A stretch of DNA of 64,000 bases from Leguminivora glycinivorella (Eukaryota > Arthropoda > Insecta > Lepidoptera > Tortricidae). Numbering within the stretch: the first letter of the stretch is position 1; each line of letters opens with the position of its first letter. This document shows positions 46,714 to 57,851 of this stretch, piece after piece. Both the position numbers and the translations under genes were made by a program. The notes beneath the pieces were generated by a model. It did no database searches, had not been told where the DNA came from, and saw only the letters and a program-made list of their open reading frames with translations. The stretch is from positions 19,515,772-19,579,771 of the forward strand of contig NC_062987.1 in assembly GCF_023078275.1 (NCBI RefSeq). Reading direction: 5' to 3'.

Positions 46714-47045
46714 ACCGAGCTTCGCTCGGTTCTATTTTAATATATCACGTCTTTAGATACTGCGTACATTAGACCGACCTCGTGCGACTGAGCTACGCGG
46801 AATCGATGCGCGCGCGGCGAAATTAAGGACCATATTTTACGTTTACAAATGCGAAAGAAAAACTCATGAAAACTCGAAAATTCGCGTTTTCCGGGATCTA
46901 AGGCTACGCTAGATCGATTTTTCACCCCCGAAAACCCCCACAAAACAAATTTCAGCGAAATCGTTAGAGCGGTTTCCGAGATCGTCGGTATATATAAATA
47001 AATAAATAAATAAATATACAAGAATTGCTCGTTTAATAGTATTTA
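46714..47045 (-). mobile_element. Chimeric SINE-like element, copy 3, lacking the B box
   Basis: Reverse complement of the 34.0-34.8 kb elements. It jumps from TACGCAG directly to TATCTAAAGACGTG, so the B-box half and the poly-T are deleted, and ends in (TAAA)n next to AAGAATTGCTCGTTTAATAG. The minus-strand 94-codon ORF here is the same read-through as in the other copies. Confidence 0.75.
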
Positions 47046-47089
47046 TATTAAGTAGATATTCAATTTCTCGTCTTGTTATATTTCTTACA

Positions 47090-47213
47090 CCTATTAGCTC
47101 TTATTGATCTCTGTTTGGCCCAAAGGTTAGCTGGTAGAGAATGCCTTTTGGTATTAAGTTCGCCTTTTGTACATTTTTTTACTGTGCAATAAAGTTTAAA
47201 TAAATAAATAAAT
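47090..47213 (+). repeat. LINE 3' end with (AAAT)n tail
   Basis: GCCCAAAGGTTAGCTGGTAG, GTTCGCCTTTTGTACATTTT and TGTGCAATAAAGTTTAAAT, then AAATAAATAAAT. A typical retrotransposon 3' UTR with its own AATAAA. The copy is 5' truncated. Confidence 0.65.
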
Positions 47214-47282
47214 GTCAGTACATCTTGTACTGAGACAGCCTGAAATAGCATGACACGTTCGTAACTTCGTACGTTTTCGTAA

Positions 47283-47580
47283 GGCAGCGTTCCCACTTAT
47301 GCGTCGCGTGTCTCGGGGCGCGCAAGGGGCGTCCGCGCCACGCCACCTGAGTGTAATTCAAAAAGCGTCTCCTCAGTACATTTTGTATAGGAAGGACGTA
47401 AGGCGCGCCGCCAAGCGGCGCGGCGCGCGCCCCGCCGCCGCCACGCCACCTGGGGCGCGTCTTACGTCTTTCCTATACAAAATTTACTGAGGAGACGTTT
47501 TTTGAATTACACTTAAGCGGCGTGGCGCGGACGCCCCTTGCGCGCCCCGAGACACGCGACGCATAAGTGGGAACGCTGCC
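47283..47580. mobile_element. Harbinger-like long hairpin MITE, 298 bp, TAA duplication
   Basis: Ends GGCAGCGTTCCCACTTATGC and the mirror, arms of about 140 bp (with TATAGGAAGGACGTAAG / CTTACGTCTTTCCTATA) around a CG-rich centre. TAA at 47280-47282 and 47581-47583. The local CpG richness and the ORF at 47299 are due to this element. Confidence 0.85.
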
Positions 47581-47634
47581 TAACAATACGAAGGCAAATC
47601 TTTTCACACTACATCTGTCTGTACCTACTAGCAG

Positions 47635-47753
47635 GGGCCCATTTCTCGAAGCTACAAGTTACAATTTACAAGTGGTTTTCAATGTCTAATATGACAAGTT
47701 GGAAAGAGACTTCCGCTTGTAACTTGTAACTTTCAGTTTTAGGAAATGGGCCC
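47635..47753. mobile_element. MITE with CAG duplication, GGGCCCATTTCTCG type
   Basis: 119 bp. GGGCCCATTTCTCGAAGCTA is mirrored by GGAAATGGGCCC, with TACAAGTTACAA arms inside. CAG on both sides (47632-47634 and 47754-47756). Confidence 0.7.
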
Positions 47754-47760
47754 CAGGTAA

Positions 47761-47895
47761 GTCCATTTTCACATTATCCGATCCGATGTCGGAATTATCG
47801 GATGTCGGAAGAATTTCTTTGGAAAAAATGTAAACTGTAATGTATGGGATATCGGTCCGACATCCGATATCGGATCGGGTAATGTGAAAACGCAC
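47761..47895. mobile_element. Harbinger-like MITE, GTGCGTTTTCAC family (copy 4)
   Basis: 135 bp, TAA at 47758-47760 and 47896-47898, arms with ATCCGATATCGGAT. It begins only 4 bp after the TSD of the preceding MITE. Confidence 0.8.
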
Positions 47896-47898
47896 TAA

Positions 47899-49144
47899 GT
47901 TGTCAAGACACAATGGAGGTCCAAGTAAGTATAGTAAGCATTATCTCACTTGACTTCACCGTCACATAAACCGTCATGAGTGATTTATTATATCTAAACA
48001 CGTTACAGAACAACTTACATAATTATGCCAATTCCATTGACAATCAAGTGCAAAAACTCCATTATGTCACTCACGTAAAAAGAAGCTTTCTCGTAAAAAA
48101 TGACCCGATTAATCGACTATTAAAACTTAATCGCTTAAAAAACAAACAACCATCATGACATGCGCTTACGCATGATTACCGAATATTATATAACGCTTTT
48201 TGAACCGCACGCGATGTTTAGGCACTGGTCCCACCGGAAGCTAGTAAGCGATGACCTATGCGGTAGAAACGAAACAAAAGAAAGACAGTCGCTCGCTCCC
48301 GGGTAAATAAAAAAGAATAGAATAGAATAAATAAACGTTTATTCGTGAACACAGGCAAGACAAAATACACATAATAACAACAAGACAGAAAGGAATGAAG
48401 TGCCACGAAATGGTCTCATCTCAGCGTGGTGACTTCCAGCGCTGATCTTCCGATGAAACCATCAAGTGAGAAAGATTCACGGAGGGCAACAGACAGAAGA
48501 AATACAAATCACATACAAGAACGTGGTCAAACAGTTAAGTGTGAAAGTGAAATCGTTACAAGAAAAATAACAACAGACTGTGATTGAAACATAAAATAAA
48601 AATAATAATTATAAACAGAAAACACTAAATTAATTAAAAAGAAAAAGAGTTATACACCAGATCGCGCACACCGCGTTTTAACACTTTTAACGTTTGGTCG
48701 AATCATACTATTGGTGTACATTAAAGCGGCAATTGCTAGCAAAGACGCGATGCGTGCGAGCTAAGTTCGTCGCCGAACGACGAACTATAAATCGCTTGCT
48801 CTCTTTTTTATGTACACGGGAGCGACTATCTTCTGTTCCTTTCTCTCGCCGACAGCTCATCGTTGACTCACTTTTGGTGGGTCAGTGCTTATGGAACCCA
48901 AAATCCAATTCATAACCTATAGGTACATACAGACTATTATAAATGAGAGGGTTTCCAGTTACATGGGTACGCGTGATACGAGCACGGAGACGTATGGACA
49001 ATATGTTTACACATTCAAAGTGGCAGGTGGCATCGGTCAAATCACTTTCACTCAACTTATCCCGGCGACAAAGCTTATCCTCTACCATGAAATGGCGCTT
49101 TAAAATACGTTACTCGATAGCGATAGCGCAAGCGAACTTTGGAG
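47899..49144. other. Intergenic or intronic sequence
   Basis: A probable minus-strand LINE 3' end starts near 48315 (AATAGAATAAATAAACGTTT). The ORFs at 47976, 48694 and 48885 have no recognised domains. Confidence 0.35.
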
Positions 49145-49147
49145 CAG

Positions 49148-49274
49148 TGGCCCGTTTCTCGAAGTTTCTATTATACAAGCCTTGTATTACAAGTGTGTTT
49201 CCATGACAACCCATACGATTTGACGGTTCGCGCACTTGTAATTACAAGGCTTGTACCTTTCGAGAAACGGGTCC
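49148..49274. mobile_element. MITE with CAG duplication, copy 2
   Basis: 127 bp. TGGCCCGTTTCTCGAAG is mirrored by CGAGAAACGGGTCC; inner ACAAGCCTTGTATTACAAG arms. CAG at 49145-49147 and 49275-49277, as in the copy at 47635. Confidence 0.7.
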
Positions 49275-49277
49275 CAG

Positions 49278-50243
49278 GTTACCCATAACCAAATGACTTC
49301 AGAGAGCTACCAACGAGCCTCATTATCAAACAAATGGAGGATCTTAAGGTTAAGGTTAAGGCTGCTTTCGCGAAAAACGTCAAAATAATGTAAAATTGAT
49401 AGTTTTAGTCGGTGAAATACTACACTTTCCGTTATCTAATAGATATATTTAATTCAAGTTTCAATTAGAGCATCTTATTATCTTGATACGTATAAGACTG
49501 GATTTTAGAAAACTTACTTACTAAATTAATTACGATTTTTTCTCTGATGCACGTTTAGAAAAACCCGTGTATAGTGCTGGATTAGTCGATCTTATTTGTA
49601 AAATTTGGATAATTTGGAATACTCAAACTGGTAAATTTATAATACGTATATCCTGTACTACAAACTTCTCAGACTACATTTTTATTATAAGGTTTTTAAA
49701 AAGAGTAAACAAGGCTAAGACGAATTCAATTTTTTTCAGAAATTACCTAAAATTAAGTGACAATTTCTTTGAAAATCTACATCACATCGGAGTTATCTTC
49801 GTAAAAAATTAATCTGCAACGTTTACTTAAATTGCTCTTATGCTTTAGTGATTATAAATGTCTATTATATATTTTTGGCAATTTTTTGAAAACGAGCCTT
49901 CCCCGTCACAATTATTGCCACTTCTGGACATTTTCTCATATTTTGTTAGACCAAGTAGAAGAAGTCCTATAATATGTTATATATTTGTAAACTACTCGGA
50001 AAGCTCTTTAATTTGATACCACACACGGTATGATTAAGCGCTCGGTTGCGATTTCACTATTTTTCAGATGAAAGGACTCGCAACTCACATACCATTGCCG
50101 CGTTTGCTCCATTAATAGTTAGTTGGCGCGTATTAAACAAATGCGCGCATGGTAGGTATATGTGAATTGCTGGCAATTGTGTTGCCCATGTAACAGCACC
50201 TTAAGGGGATATTGCACATAAGATCCCATTGCGTCTAAGTGTA
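49278..50243. other. Intergenic or intronic sequence
   Basis: AT-rich. The ORF at 49567-49812 lacks a recognised domain. Confidence 0.35.
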
Positions 50244-50400
50244 TAAATAAATAAATATTGGGGACACCTTACACAGATCAACTTAGCCCCAAACTAAGCA
50301 AAGCTTGTACTATGGATGCTAAGCGACGATATACATACTTAAATAGATAAATACAAACTTATATACATAGAAAACATCCATGACTCAGTATCCCTTCAGG
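50244..50400 (-). repeat. SINE1 fragment without tRNA head
   Basis: AATAAATATTGGGGACACCT, CAACTTAGCCCCAAACTAAG and AAACATCCATGACTCAG match the 3' part of the SINEs at 54779-55099 and 61882-62141. Confidence 0.8.
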
Positions 50401-50506
50401 GGTCTAAGTGTATCCCTTTATCCGTCTAAGTGTAGCGTAAACGACACGACACAAAAAATTACATTGTATGGAGATTGAGAAACAGCGCTCCCAAACAACA
50501 AGAACA

Positions 50507-50619
50507 CTCACCGGCAATAACATCGCATCACAGCCGCAAAAATATCTGACACAAATTTATCATAAGAGTGTCAGATATTTATGCAACCTTGTTTCTGTAC
50601 GATGTTGTTGGCGGTGACT
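50507..50619. mobile_element. MITE with CACCGGCAATAACATCG ends
   Basis: Related to 18285-18433; right end CGATGTTGTTGGCGGTGACT. An inner mirrored ATATCTGACAC / GTGTCAGATAT pair. Confidence 0.6.
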
Positions 50620-51461
50620 GAAACAAAAACAGCATACATTTTCCGTGCCATTTATGCTATCGAGTAAAATATTTATCGACACGCTATCGACAAAAAACCC
50701 GTGGTAGTGGCTTTTGTCGCGCTTGCGATCGCGCGATAGAACCTAAGACGCGATATAAATGAGCTTGGAGCATATACTTGTCGTATGACAGATTTATATG
50801 TTTTTCTTTTTAAATATCGGTCAGAGTAAAATTAATTATTGGTTGCGCAAGATGTTACGCGACGAAGACATTCCTTTTATAGTCGTTTTGTAAACAAACA
50901 TTATGTTATCTCCTATTTATCAATGGTAAAATTTTCGTTTTTGACTCGGTTTGGATGACGTATTTGTGTATATTTGGTATTTGTGTTAACAAGTCAGCAT
51001 AAACAAACCATTTATTAAGTTAAGATTGACTAATTATAATTATTCTTTGGTATTAGAACGCTTCTGATACGATACTACATTTTGAAGATGAGAACTTTGA
51101 GGTCCGATAATTTCAATGGCTACTTAATTTTGGAATGTTTTGTGACTTTTGTGTAAAAAACCGACACCCGAAGTACCTGTCATCTAAAAGCATAATGTAT
51201 TGGTCGTACAATAAATTATTCGTACTATCTATGTAATACCTTTTAAGCGTTTTCTGTATACATTTCTGCTTTCTCTCTTCTTTACTTCTATTGATATTCC
51301 CCTTTCTTCTGTCTCGACAATTTAATTAACTGCTATCATATCAAAAAAGTAAAAAAACCATTTCTGAAGATCACATTACTTGAGTTGAGTTTGTAAATGG
51401 TTTTAATCTTAGACCTATGACAATAGGTTTAAGTACTAAAATACACTTTGTATAACCTAAA
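50620..51461. other. Intergenic or intronic sequence
   Basis: No feature recognised. Confidence 0.35.
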
Positions 51462-51652
51462 CATACATATTTAAAAATATTTTAAGCGGGTTACTCACGT
51501 AACAAGCGCCCGCAGTATGCGTCGCGCTCTCGACATGTAAAGGCGGGGTCGCTACTCTTGAGAAAGTTTCTCGAAATTGAACCGAAACATGTCGAACGCT
51601 ATATCGACTTAATACGTGAGTAACCCGCTTAAAATATTTTTAAATATGTATG
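51462..51652. mobile_element. MITE with perfect 40-bp inverted ends
   Basis: CATACATATTTAAAAATATT followed by TTAAGCGGGTTACTCACGTA is mirrored exactly at the right. The centre includes CGCGCTCTCGACATGT. No ORF. Confidence 0.8.
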
Positions 51653-51995
51653 AGTCTCACGGGAGTTTTATAGTTAAAACCTAAACATACTTGACCAAAC
51701 GTCTTAATTTACATTGGCATCCGAATTTCAATACATTACATGCACTTCTATAACTCCCGGACACATGTGTTATTTTAGAATTACGACAGATGTCGATGTC
51801 ACAGTGAAGGGACTGACCTCTGTCATCCACTTGTACACATTTATTCGGAAAAACCTTTGGTATAATAACCATTTAGATTGATCCCTAAATTCATAAGAGA
51901 TATACGCAGATGGAGTTCACGCATCAACTGGTGAGTATGTGAAGCAGGGTGCATAGACAAGTTGCTAATCGATCACACTACGACTAAAAAATACG

Positions 51996-54022
51996 AATTA
52001 GTCCGTCAGTTAGATTATCAAAGAATTTTAGACACGTATTTTTTATTTTTTCTCGTATACGAAAAATGACGACGGTACAGTGCGTTAAAGTTTCGCGTGA
52101 CGTCTCGCGTGTGTGTGTGGATTGAGTGAGCACCTTCCGAAAATAAAAAAAAATATGCTGATCATTTAGTAAAAGTTCTAAAACAATTGTAAAACGAATC
52201 TCTGAATTTGTAAAAAGATAAATCAAAAGATACAGCCATTAACATGTGCTCACTCAGTTCTCACAAACTACCAACGAAAACAGTGAATATATTCATTTAA
52301 CATATAATATTTATATACTAACATTTAGTAAAAAATAGGCCAACCTACCTCTATAAATATTAGATCACCTAGTGACGTATTAAATTTTTTACAAATAGTT
52401 TCTTATGCTCACTCAATCCACACACTTTTGAAAAGCCGAATTTTGATGAAAAACATAAGATTTAGACCGCTATTATATGTGTATAGATTAGTAAAAGTGA
52501 AATGGGAATTTGTAAAATACAAAACGAACCACTAACGTGTCAGGTTTTTTTATAATATATTTTTGTAAGTGCTCACTCAGTCCACACGTTTTGAGAAAGT
52601 TAAAAATGTAAATATCTTACGATTTGTAGCACCTAAGACACTCGAAAGTACTTCAACATTTAGTAAAATTTTTTACTAAATATCCACCATCTAATATTTT
52701 ATATTCGTTGTCTGGTTTTAAAGATATTCAGACATAACTTTTCTCATACAAATGTATCAAGTAGGGTGACCACACTATGTCGGCTCCTGATTTTCCCCAC
52801 CTTCCCATTGTCATATTGAGATTGGGGAGTTTCGTTCGTTCAATTTTGATAATATGAAACTAATACCATATAAATATCCATCTGCAAACTGTTTTTAGGT
52901 TATGTTCTTGGCCTAGTGATGATGTGTATTGTGTAATTTTTATCGACGTCAGGATAATAACCATATCGACATGCATGCATTAAAAAGGACATGAATGATA
53001 ATTGGTAAGAAACAAAGAATAATATAATACTTCACTAGTAAGAAACCAGAACCTGGTAATCTAATCGCGCTAACAGATGAGCGTACCGGATTTGTAAGTG
53101 GGAGCGAGAAATAGTTATTCTTTTCTCGCTCCCACTTACAAATCCGGTAAACTATTATCAAAATTGAACGAAACTCCCCAATCTCAATATGACAATGGGA
53201 AGGTGGGGAAAATCAGGAGCCGTCATAGTGTGGTCACCCTACTTGATACATTTGTATGAGAAAAGTTATGTCTGAATATCTTTAAAACCAGACAACGAAT
53301 ATAAAATATTAGATGGTGGATATTTAGTAAAAATTTTTACTAAATGTTGAAGTACTTTCGAGTGTCTTAGGTGCTACAAATCGTAAGATATTTACATTTT
53401 TAACTTTCTCAAAACGTGTGGACTGAGTGAGCACTTACAAAAATTTATTATAAAAAAACCTGACACGTTAGTGGTTCGTTTTGTATTTTACAAATTCCCA
53501 TTTCACTTTTACTAAACTATACACATGTAATAGCGGTCTAAATCTTATGTTTTTCATCAAAATTCGGCTTTTCAAAAGTGTGTGGATTGAGTGAGCATAA
53601 GAAACTATTTGTAAAAAATTTAATACGTCACTAGGTGATCTAATATTTATAGAGGTAGGTTGGCCTATTTTTTACTAAATGTTAGTATATAAATATTATA
53701 TGTTAAATGAATATATTCACTGTTTTCGTTGGTAGTTTGTGAGAACTGAGTGAGCACATGTTAATGGCTGTATCTTTTGATTTATCTTTTTACAAATTCA
53801 GAGATTCGTTTTACAATTGTTTTAGAACTTTTACTAAATCATCAGCATATTTTTTTTTATTTTCGGAAGGTGCTCACTCAATCCACACACACACCCTAGT
53901 CGTCTCAAGTCCCACCTCCGGAACTTTGATGCTCTATATCTTTCTATTTTTTCATTAATTAGAAAAAGCGAAGAATATGTGTTCAGTATTTTTGGACGAT
54001 CTAACTGACGGACTAAACGGAA
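51996..54022. mobile_element. Large foldback element with about 745-bp arms
   Basis: Left arm 52106-52852 and right arm 53152-53893 are near-perfect reverse complements, around a 299-bp loop that holds its own hairpin (ACCGGATTTGTAAGTGGG and mirror, 53086-53147). An 18-bp outer block TTAGTCCGTCAGTTAGAT (51999) is mirrored near 54000-54018, while the stretches between it and the arms differ. Each arm carries four copies of a box like GTGCTCACTCAGTCCACAC. No transposase ORF inside. Confidence 0.85.
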
Positions 54023-54029
54023 TGCCATT

Positions 54030-54778
54030 ATTTTTATGTCAATGTCGTCATCCCTAATATCGCTCTTCTTTATTGTTGCGACAAAGTGAGTTGGTCTTTT
54101 TCTAAAAACATTTTACTAACCTGTAATGGTGTCTCAATGCTGCCCCTTGACTTCCATGACTCCTGGTTTAGTGCCTAGTCCGGCCAGTTAGTGAGGAAGG
54201 TGTCTAGGTCCCATCATTTCCGTCTGGGCCTGCCGCGTCCGCTACATCTTTTCTAAAACAAAAGCTCAAAAATTTTCTAGATAGATTCTGATTATATTTG
54301 TTGAGCACAGAATATAATTCTGTCCATTACGTCACGCACGCATACATGCTTACAGACAGACAAAGGGACAGTTGAAAGTAAATAGGTAAAAGTAAAAATC
54401 TTTTGACTAAAATGTGACGTTAGTACATTTTGCATGCATCATTTTGGGACATATTTTTTTAATGGTGGGCTGGAAAATTATGTCAAAAAAGAAGAATGAG
54501 CCCTACACAAGCATTTATGAGAATCAGGTTTTTAATCGTTTCTCTGAATACCGTTTTGCGTTTCGTTTGCCACGGTGAACGACTGCGACTTTGGCTAGGC
54601 GTATTCATCAGTATTTATTTATTCATTATTCGCTCGGTTATTCACGGCGGTCATCGGGCTAGAATTGTTGACCTCCTTGGGTACGTGCTGTTTACTTAAA
54701 AGGGCTTAGAGGCAACATAGAATGGAAGCTACATTATGGTGGTCCTATAGAAACCTGCTGTTCTGAATAACATAAAAT
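54030..54778. other. Intergenic or intronic sequence
   Basis: The ORF at 54496-54699 lacks a recognised domain; nothing else seen. Confidence 0.35.
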
Positions 54779-55099
54779 AAAATAAATAAATAAATATTGG
54801 GGACACCTTACACATATCAACTTAGCCCCAAACTAAGCTTGTGGAATATTAAATGTAAACATGTGTAAATTTACTGAAATAAACTATTGTATTTAAGGTA
54901 AGTAAAAAAAAAATAACTTGTACTATGGGTGCTAAGAGTAAGCGACGATATACATACTTAAATAGATAAATACATACTTCCATGACTCAGGAACAAATAT
55001 CTGTGCTCATCACACAAATAGATACCCTTTCCGGGATTCGAACCCAGGGCCGCGGCTCAGAAGGCAGGGTCACTGCCGACTGAGCCAGACCGGTCGTCA
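54779..55099 (-). mobile_element. tRNA-derived SINE1 (complete head), with an about 80-bp poly(A) insertion
   Basis: On the minus strand it starts GACCGGTCTGGCTCAGTCGG (A-box-like), then GGGTTCGAATCCCGG (B box), then the SINE body to AATATTTATTTATTTATT. About 80 bp (54839-54917) absent from the copies at 50244 and 61882 interrupts the body; it ends in poly(A) and contains AATAAACTATTGTATTT. Confidence 0.8.
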
Positions 55100-55235
55100 A
55101 CAACTTCGGAATTTGTAACGACTTCGACTTGCACTAGAATTAATTAGCCCTAAAATTGAGTACCCACAACACAAGCCTTCTTGAGCTTACCGTGGGCCTC
55201 AGTCAATCTGTGTAAGAATGTCCTATAATATTTAT

Positions 55236-55640
55236 TTATTTTCCCCTCACTAGCTCGGAAACACGTGTTTTGTCCTTTAATGGCAACGGGTAAAAACGCA
55301 TTTTATCCACTAGTGGGTAAAGTAATTTGACCTTGAATAAAGTCAAATTAACTGCTTTAAAATTGGTTAAAGTAGGTGAATCTAGTAATAAAGATGATTT
55401 ACCACCTGTGGAACTACTGGAAGCGGTGATAAACGCATCTTTTGCGTTGTAGTTTCCTCGCTATAGTGAGGGGAAAAGTTTTGTACACTCGAAATTTTTT
55501 ACTTCTCGTGTGTTACTCGCAAGTTCAGGATTCATTCTAACCACTCGCTTCGCTCGTGGTTCAATATAGAATCCTACTTGCTCGTTTTTCAATTCCACAC
55601 TCGGCGTTAAAATACAACTTTTTGTATAACAAATAACTAT
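55236..55640 (+). repeat. Family C dispersed repeat, copy 3
   Basis: Same blocks and orientation as 6664-7092, with several small deletions in its 3' half. Confidence 0.8.
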
Positions 55641-56317
55641 TATTTATTTAAAATTTTGTACTAATTGTACTACATTTTAAATAGTACCTACATTTACTAC
55701 ACAGCACATTAGCATTAAACAAACATCGGTAAATAAAAGCCTTATAAGTTTTTTTACACTGCACTACTTACTCTAGATTCCGCCAAACTGGGTGTGTGTA
55801 GAATTCCTACCTTTCAAAATAAAAACAAAAAGACTCATATCCATTTCATTCAACAGCACTTACAACCTTTTAGCTTATAAGAGTTTCTTTGAACGCGGAA
55901 CCAGTCAGAACTGCCAGTAGACTCGACTGCAAAAAATGCCTTTTTTATGCAATTAGAAGCTGCAAACGATAAGGTAATTGACGCCGGGTAATTCAACAAA
56001 ACGCCTTTGTTTTTATGGTAATGAGTAGAGGTAGTCGTGTGGAAACGTTTTTGACAGTGAGTTATTGGGTGTTGCGAAATTTTATTTGCAGTAAGAAATA
56101 GGTTTGGGCACTATGTTAGTGTAATAATTTAATGTTTATTTAGCTTTATTCAATTATGTTAATGAAAAAATAACCCTGACTAAAAAGTAAAGAAATAAAA
56201 CTACGAACAACTTTGCTTACAATTTCCCCTAACTATACTCTATGACAATATTAAGGTACCTACCTAAATATTATGTATCACGTTTAGTACCTTCTAAGTA
56301 ATCCATCCTCCTTGCGT
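55641..56317. other. Intergenic or intronic sequence
   Basis: AT-rich, no feature recognised. Confidence 0.35.
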
Positions 56318-56645
56318 TATCCCGGCATTTGCCGCGGCTCATGGGAGCCTGGAGTTCGCTAATCCGAGACAACTAATCCCAAGATTTAGCATAGGCACTA
56401 GTTTCAAGAAAGCGACTGTCATCTGACCTTCCAAGTCTTCTAACCCAAAGGGTAACTAGGCCTTATTGGAATTAGTCCGGTTTCCTCACGATGTTTTCCT
56501 TCACCGAAAAGCGACTGGCAAATATCAAATGACATTTCGCACTTAAGTTCCGAAAAACTCATTGGTAAGAGCCGGGGTTCGAACCCGCGACCTCCGGATT
56601 GAAAGTCGCACGCTCTTACCGCTAGGCCACCAGCGCTTCCCGCTA
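56318..56645 (-). mobile_element. tRNA-derived SINE2, complete
   Basis: Minus strand starts GGAAGCGCTGGTGGCCTAGC with GCGGTAAGAGCGTGCG (A box) and GGTCGCGGGTTCGAACCCCG (B box), then the body TTTTTCGGAACTTAAGTGCG, GAAAACATCGTGAGGAAACC and GGGAGCCCATGAGCC-like end. Fragments at 29655-29862 and 63140-63275 lack the tRNA part. It is not a functional tRNA gene: the tRNA-like part is fused to the SINE body. Confidence 0.85.
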
Positions 56646-57341
56646 GACCTTCTAAATAATATTCAAAATTAATCATTTTTGATTAAAATATTGCCTAATA
56701 TATAAAAAAACTTCATTATATAATACCAGTCTCATACATTAAAATTAAATAAAACTAAACGAAAATCCAACGATCTTACGTAACGGAAGCTGAGATGAAA
56801 TTATGCAAAAATCCGACAATATATTGCACAAAAAGGCCCACACACATTTCTATTCTAAATCACATTCCACATTAATTTTATTAATGAATTCATTATGACG
56901 CCAGTTTAAGATTAAGAACCTAGAATTACAGTCCCGCCTGTGTCGTTACAAAATCAATGCAAGTTACAGTGGCTGCAGAAGGGTACTTAACTTACGTTTA
57001 AGAGGTTCTTTACATCTGAAATTCCGACAGAAATTCTGATCCTACAAAATGTGCATATTGTACATAAAGAATATAGAAAATGAAAACATCTACCAGGGCG
57101 CCTAGGACCATATGGTGAATGTTGCCCTAAAACTGCCAACCACCAAACGCAGTAGGCAGACCACCTACCACCTGGTGGACGGGACGACGAAAAATAAGAA
57201 GAAGCTCATTTAAATAAAGACACACAAGAAACCGATGGAAATTATGGACAAGGAAGGGCGACCCCAAGTCAATCGGAACAGGTATAGCAGGTAAGACAGA
57301 AATATTTAAAGTTGAAGACTTTTCTAATGACTTTATCCAAC

Positions 57342-57475
57342 ATACAATACAATACAATACAAATATTCTTTATTGTTCACCAATATAACAAGATTACATC
57401 ACATAACTTTAATTAACTATGGTAGACAACAGGCGGTCTTATCGCTAAAGAGCGATCTCTTCCAGACAACCTTTG
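57342..57475 (-). repeat. LINE 3' end with (CAATA)n start
   Basis: CAATACAATACAATACAAAT and ATTCTTTATTGTTCACC at the left, then GGCGGTCTTATCGCTAAAGA and ATCTCTTCCAGACAACC. On the minus strand this is a retrotransposon 3' UTR with TTTATTG-type tail. Confidence 0.65.
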
Positions 57476-57502
57476 GGTAGTGGAACATAACATAAGATAA
57501 AA

Positions 57503-57710
57503 CTAAAGGGCAAATCTTGACTGAGGGACAAAAATGTAACTGGCCCATTTTTTCCATGTTTTACAATGTTTGCATTATTAAATAGAGTGTCCATCGGTTA
57601 TACATGGTAGGCGTGTTCAGTGGACATACATGTAGAACTCAACATCATAGTGTAATATCGAAAAAATGGATTTATTACAATTGCCCCCCAGTCGAGATTT
57701 GCCCCGCTGT
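57503..57710. mobile_element. TA-type MITE, CAGCGGGGCAAATCTCGAC family (copy 1)
   Basis: Right end GTCGAGATTTGCCCCGCTG with TA behind it; the left end is degenerate (AAGGGCAAATCTTGACTGAG). The inner blocks TTTTCCATGTTTTACAATGT and ACATGTAGAACTCAACATCA also occur in the copy at 60366-60569 (opposite orientation). Confidence 0.65.
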
Positions 57711-57764
57711 ACCTTACTTTATGAAGCTGCTGTTAAACGACCCAAGAATTTCTTGCCAAGCCTA

Positions 57765-57851
57765 TTACAAAACCAAGGTAATTAATTTACAAAGTTTACA
57801 AGACAAGCTCGCTCATTTCCCTTTCGAAACACAGTTCAATATTCATTCGGA
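57765..57851 (+). repeat. Short dispersed duplicate G, copy 1
   Basis: GGTAATTAATTTACAAAGTT, TACAAGACAAGCTCG and AGTTCAATATTCATTCGGA recur at 59256-59342 with few changes. A related upstream piece (CCTAGAATTACA) is at 56918. Origin unknown. Confidence 0.6.

Larger units (their letters stand above)
46590..47632. mobile_element. Family F MITE split by two later insertions
   Basis: Left piece 46590-46671 (GTGCAAAAGGGTTTCC, CGTTCGTATTTGTCATGC) and right piece (AGCATGACACGTTCGTAAC at about 47248, AATACGAAGGCAAATC at about 47586) match the intact element at 35635-35763. Between them lie a 46672-47210 insertion flanked by AATGTCA, and the Harbinger hairpin at 47283-47580. Confidence 0.65.

Noticed and set aside
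47299..47490. A CpG-rich coding ORF
   Set aside because: It lies within a 298-bp hairpin MITE flanked by TAA duplications.
55020..55099. A tRNA gene on the minus strand
   Set aside because: Head of SINE1; the same head is fused to the same body at 61882-62141.
56575..56645. A tRNA gene on the minus strand
   Set aside because: A and B boxes are present, but the tRNA-like part runs directly into a SINE body, and body fragments occur at other places.
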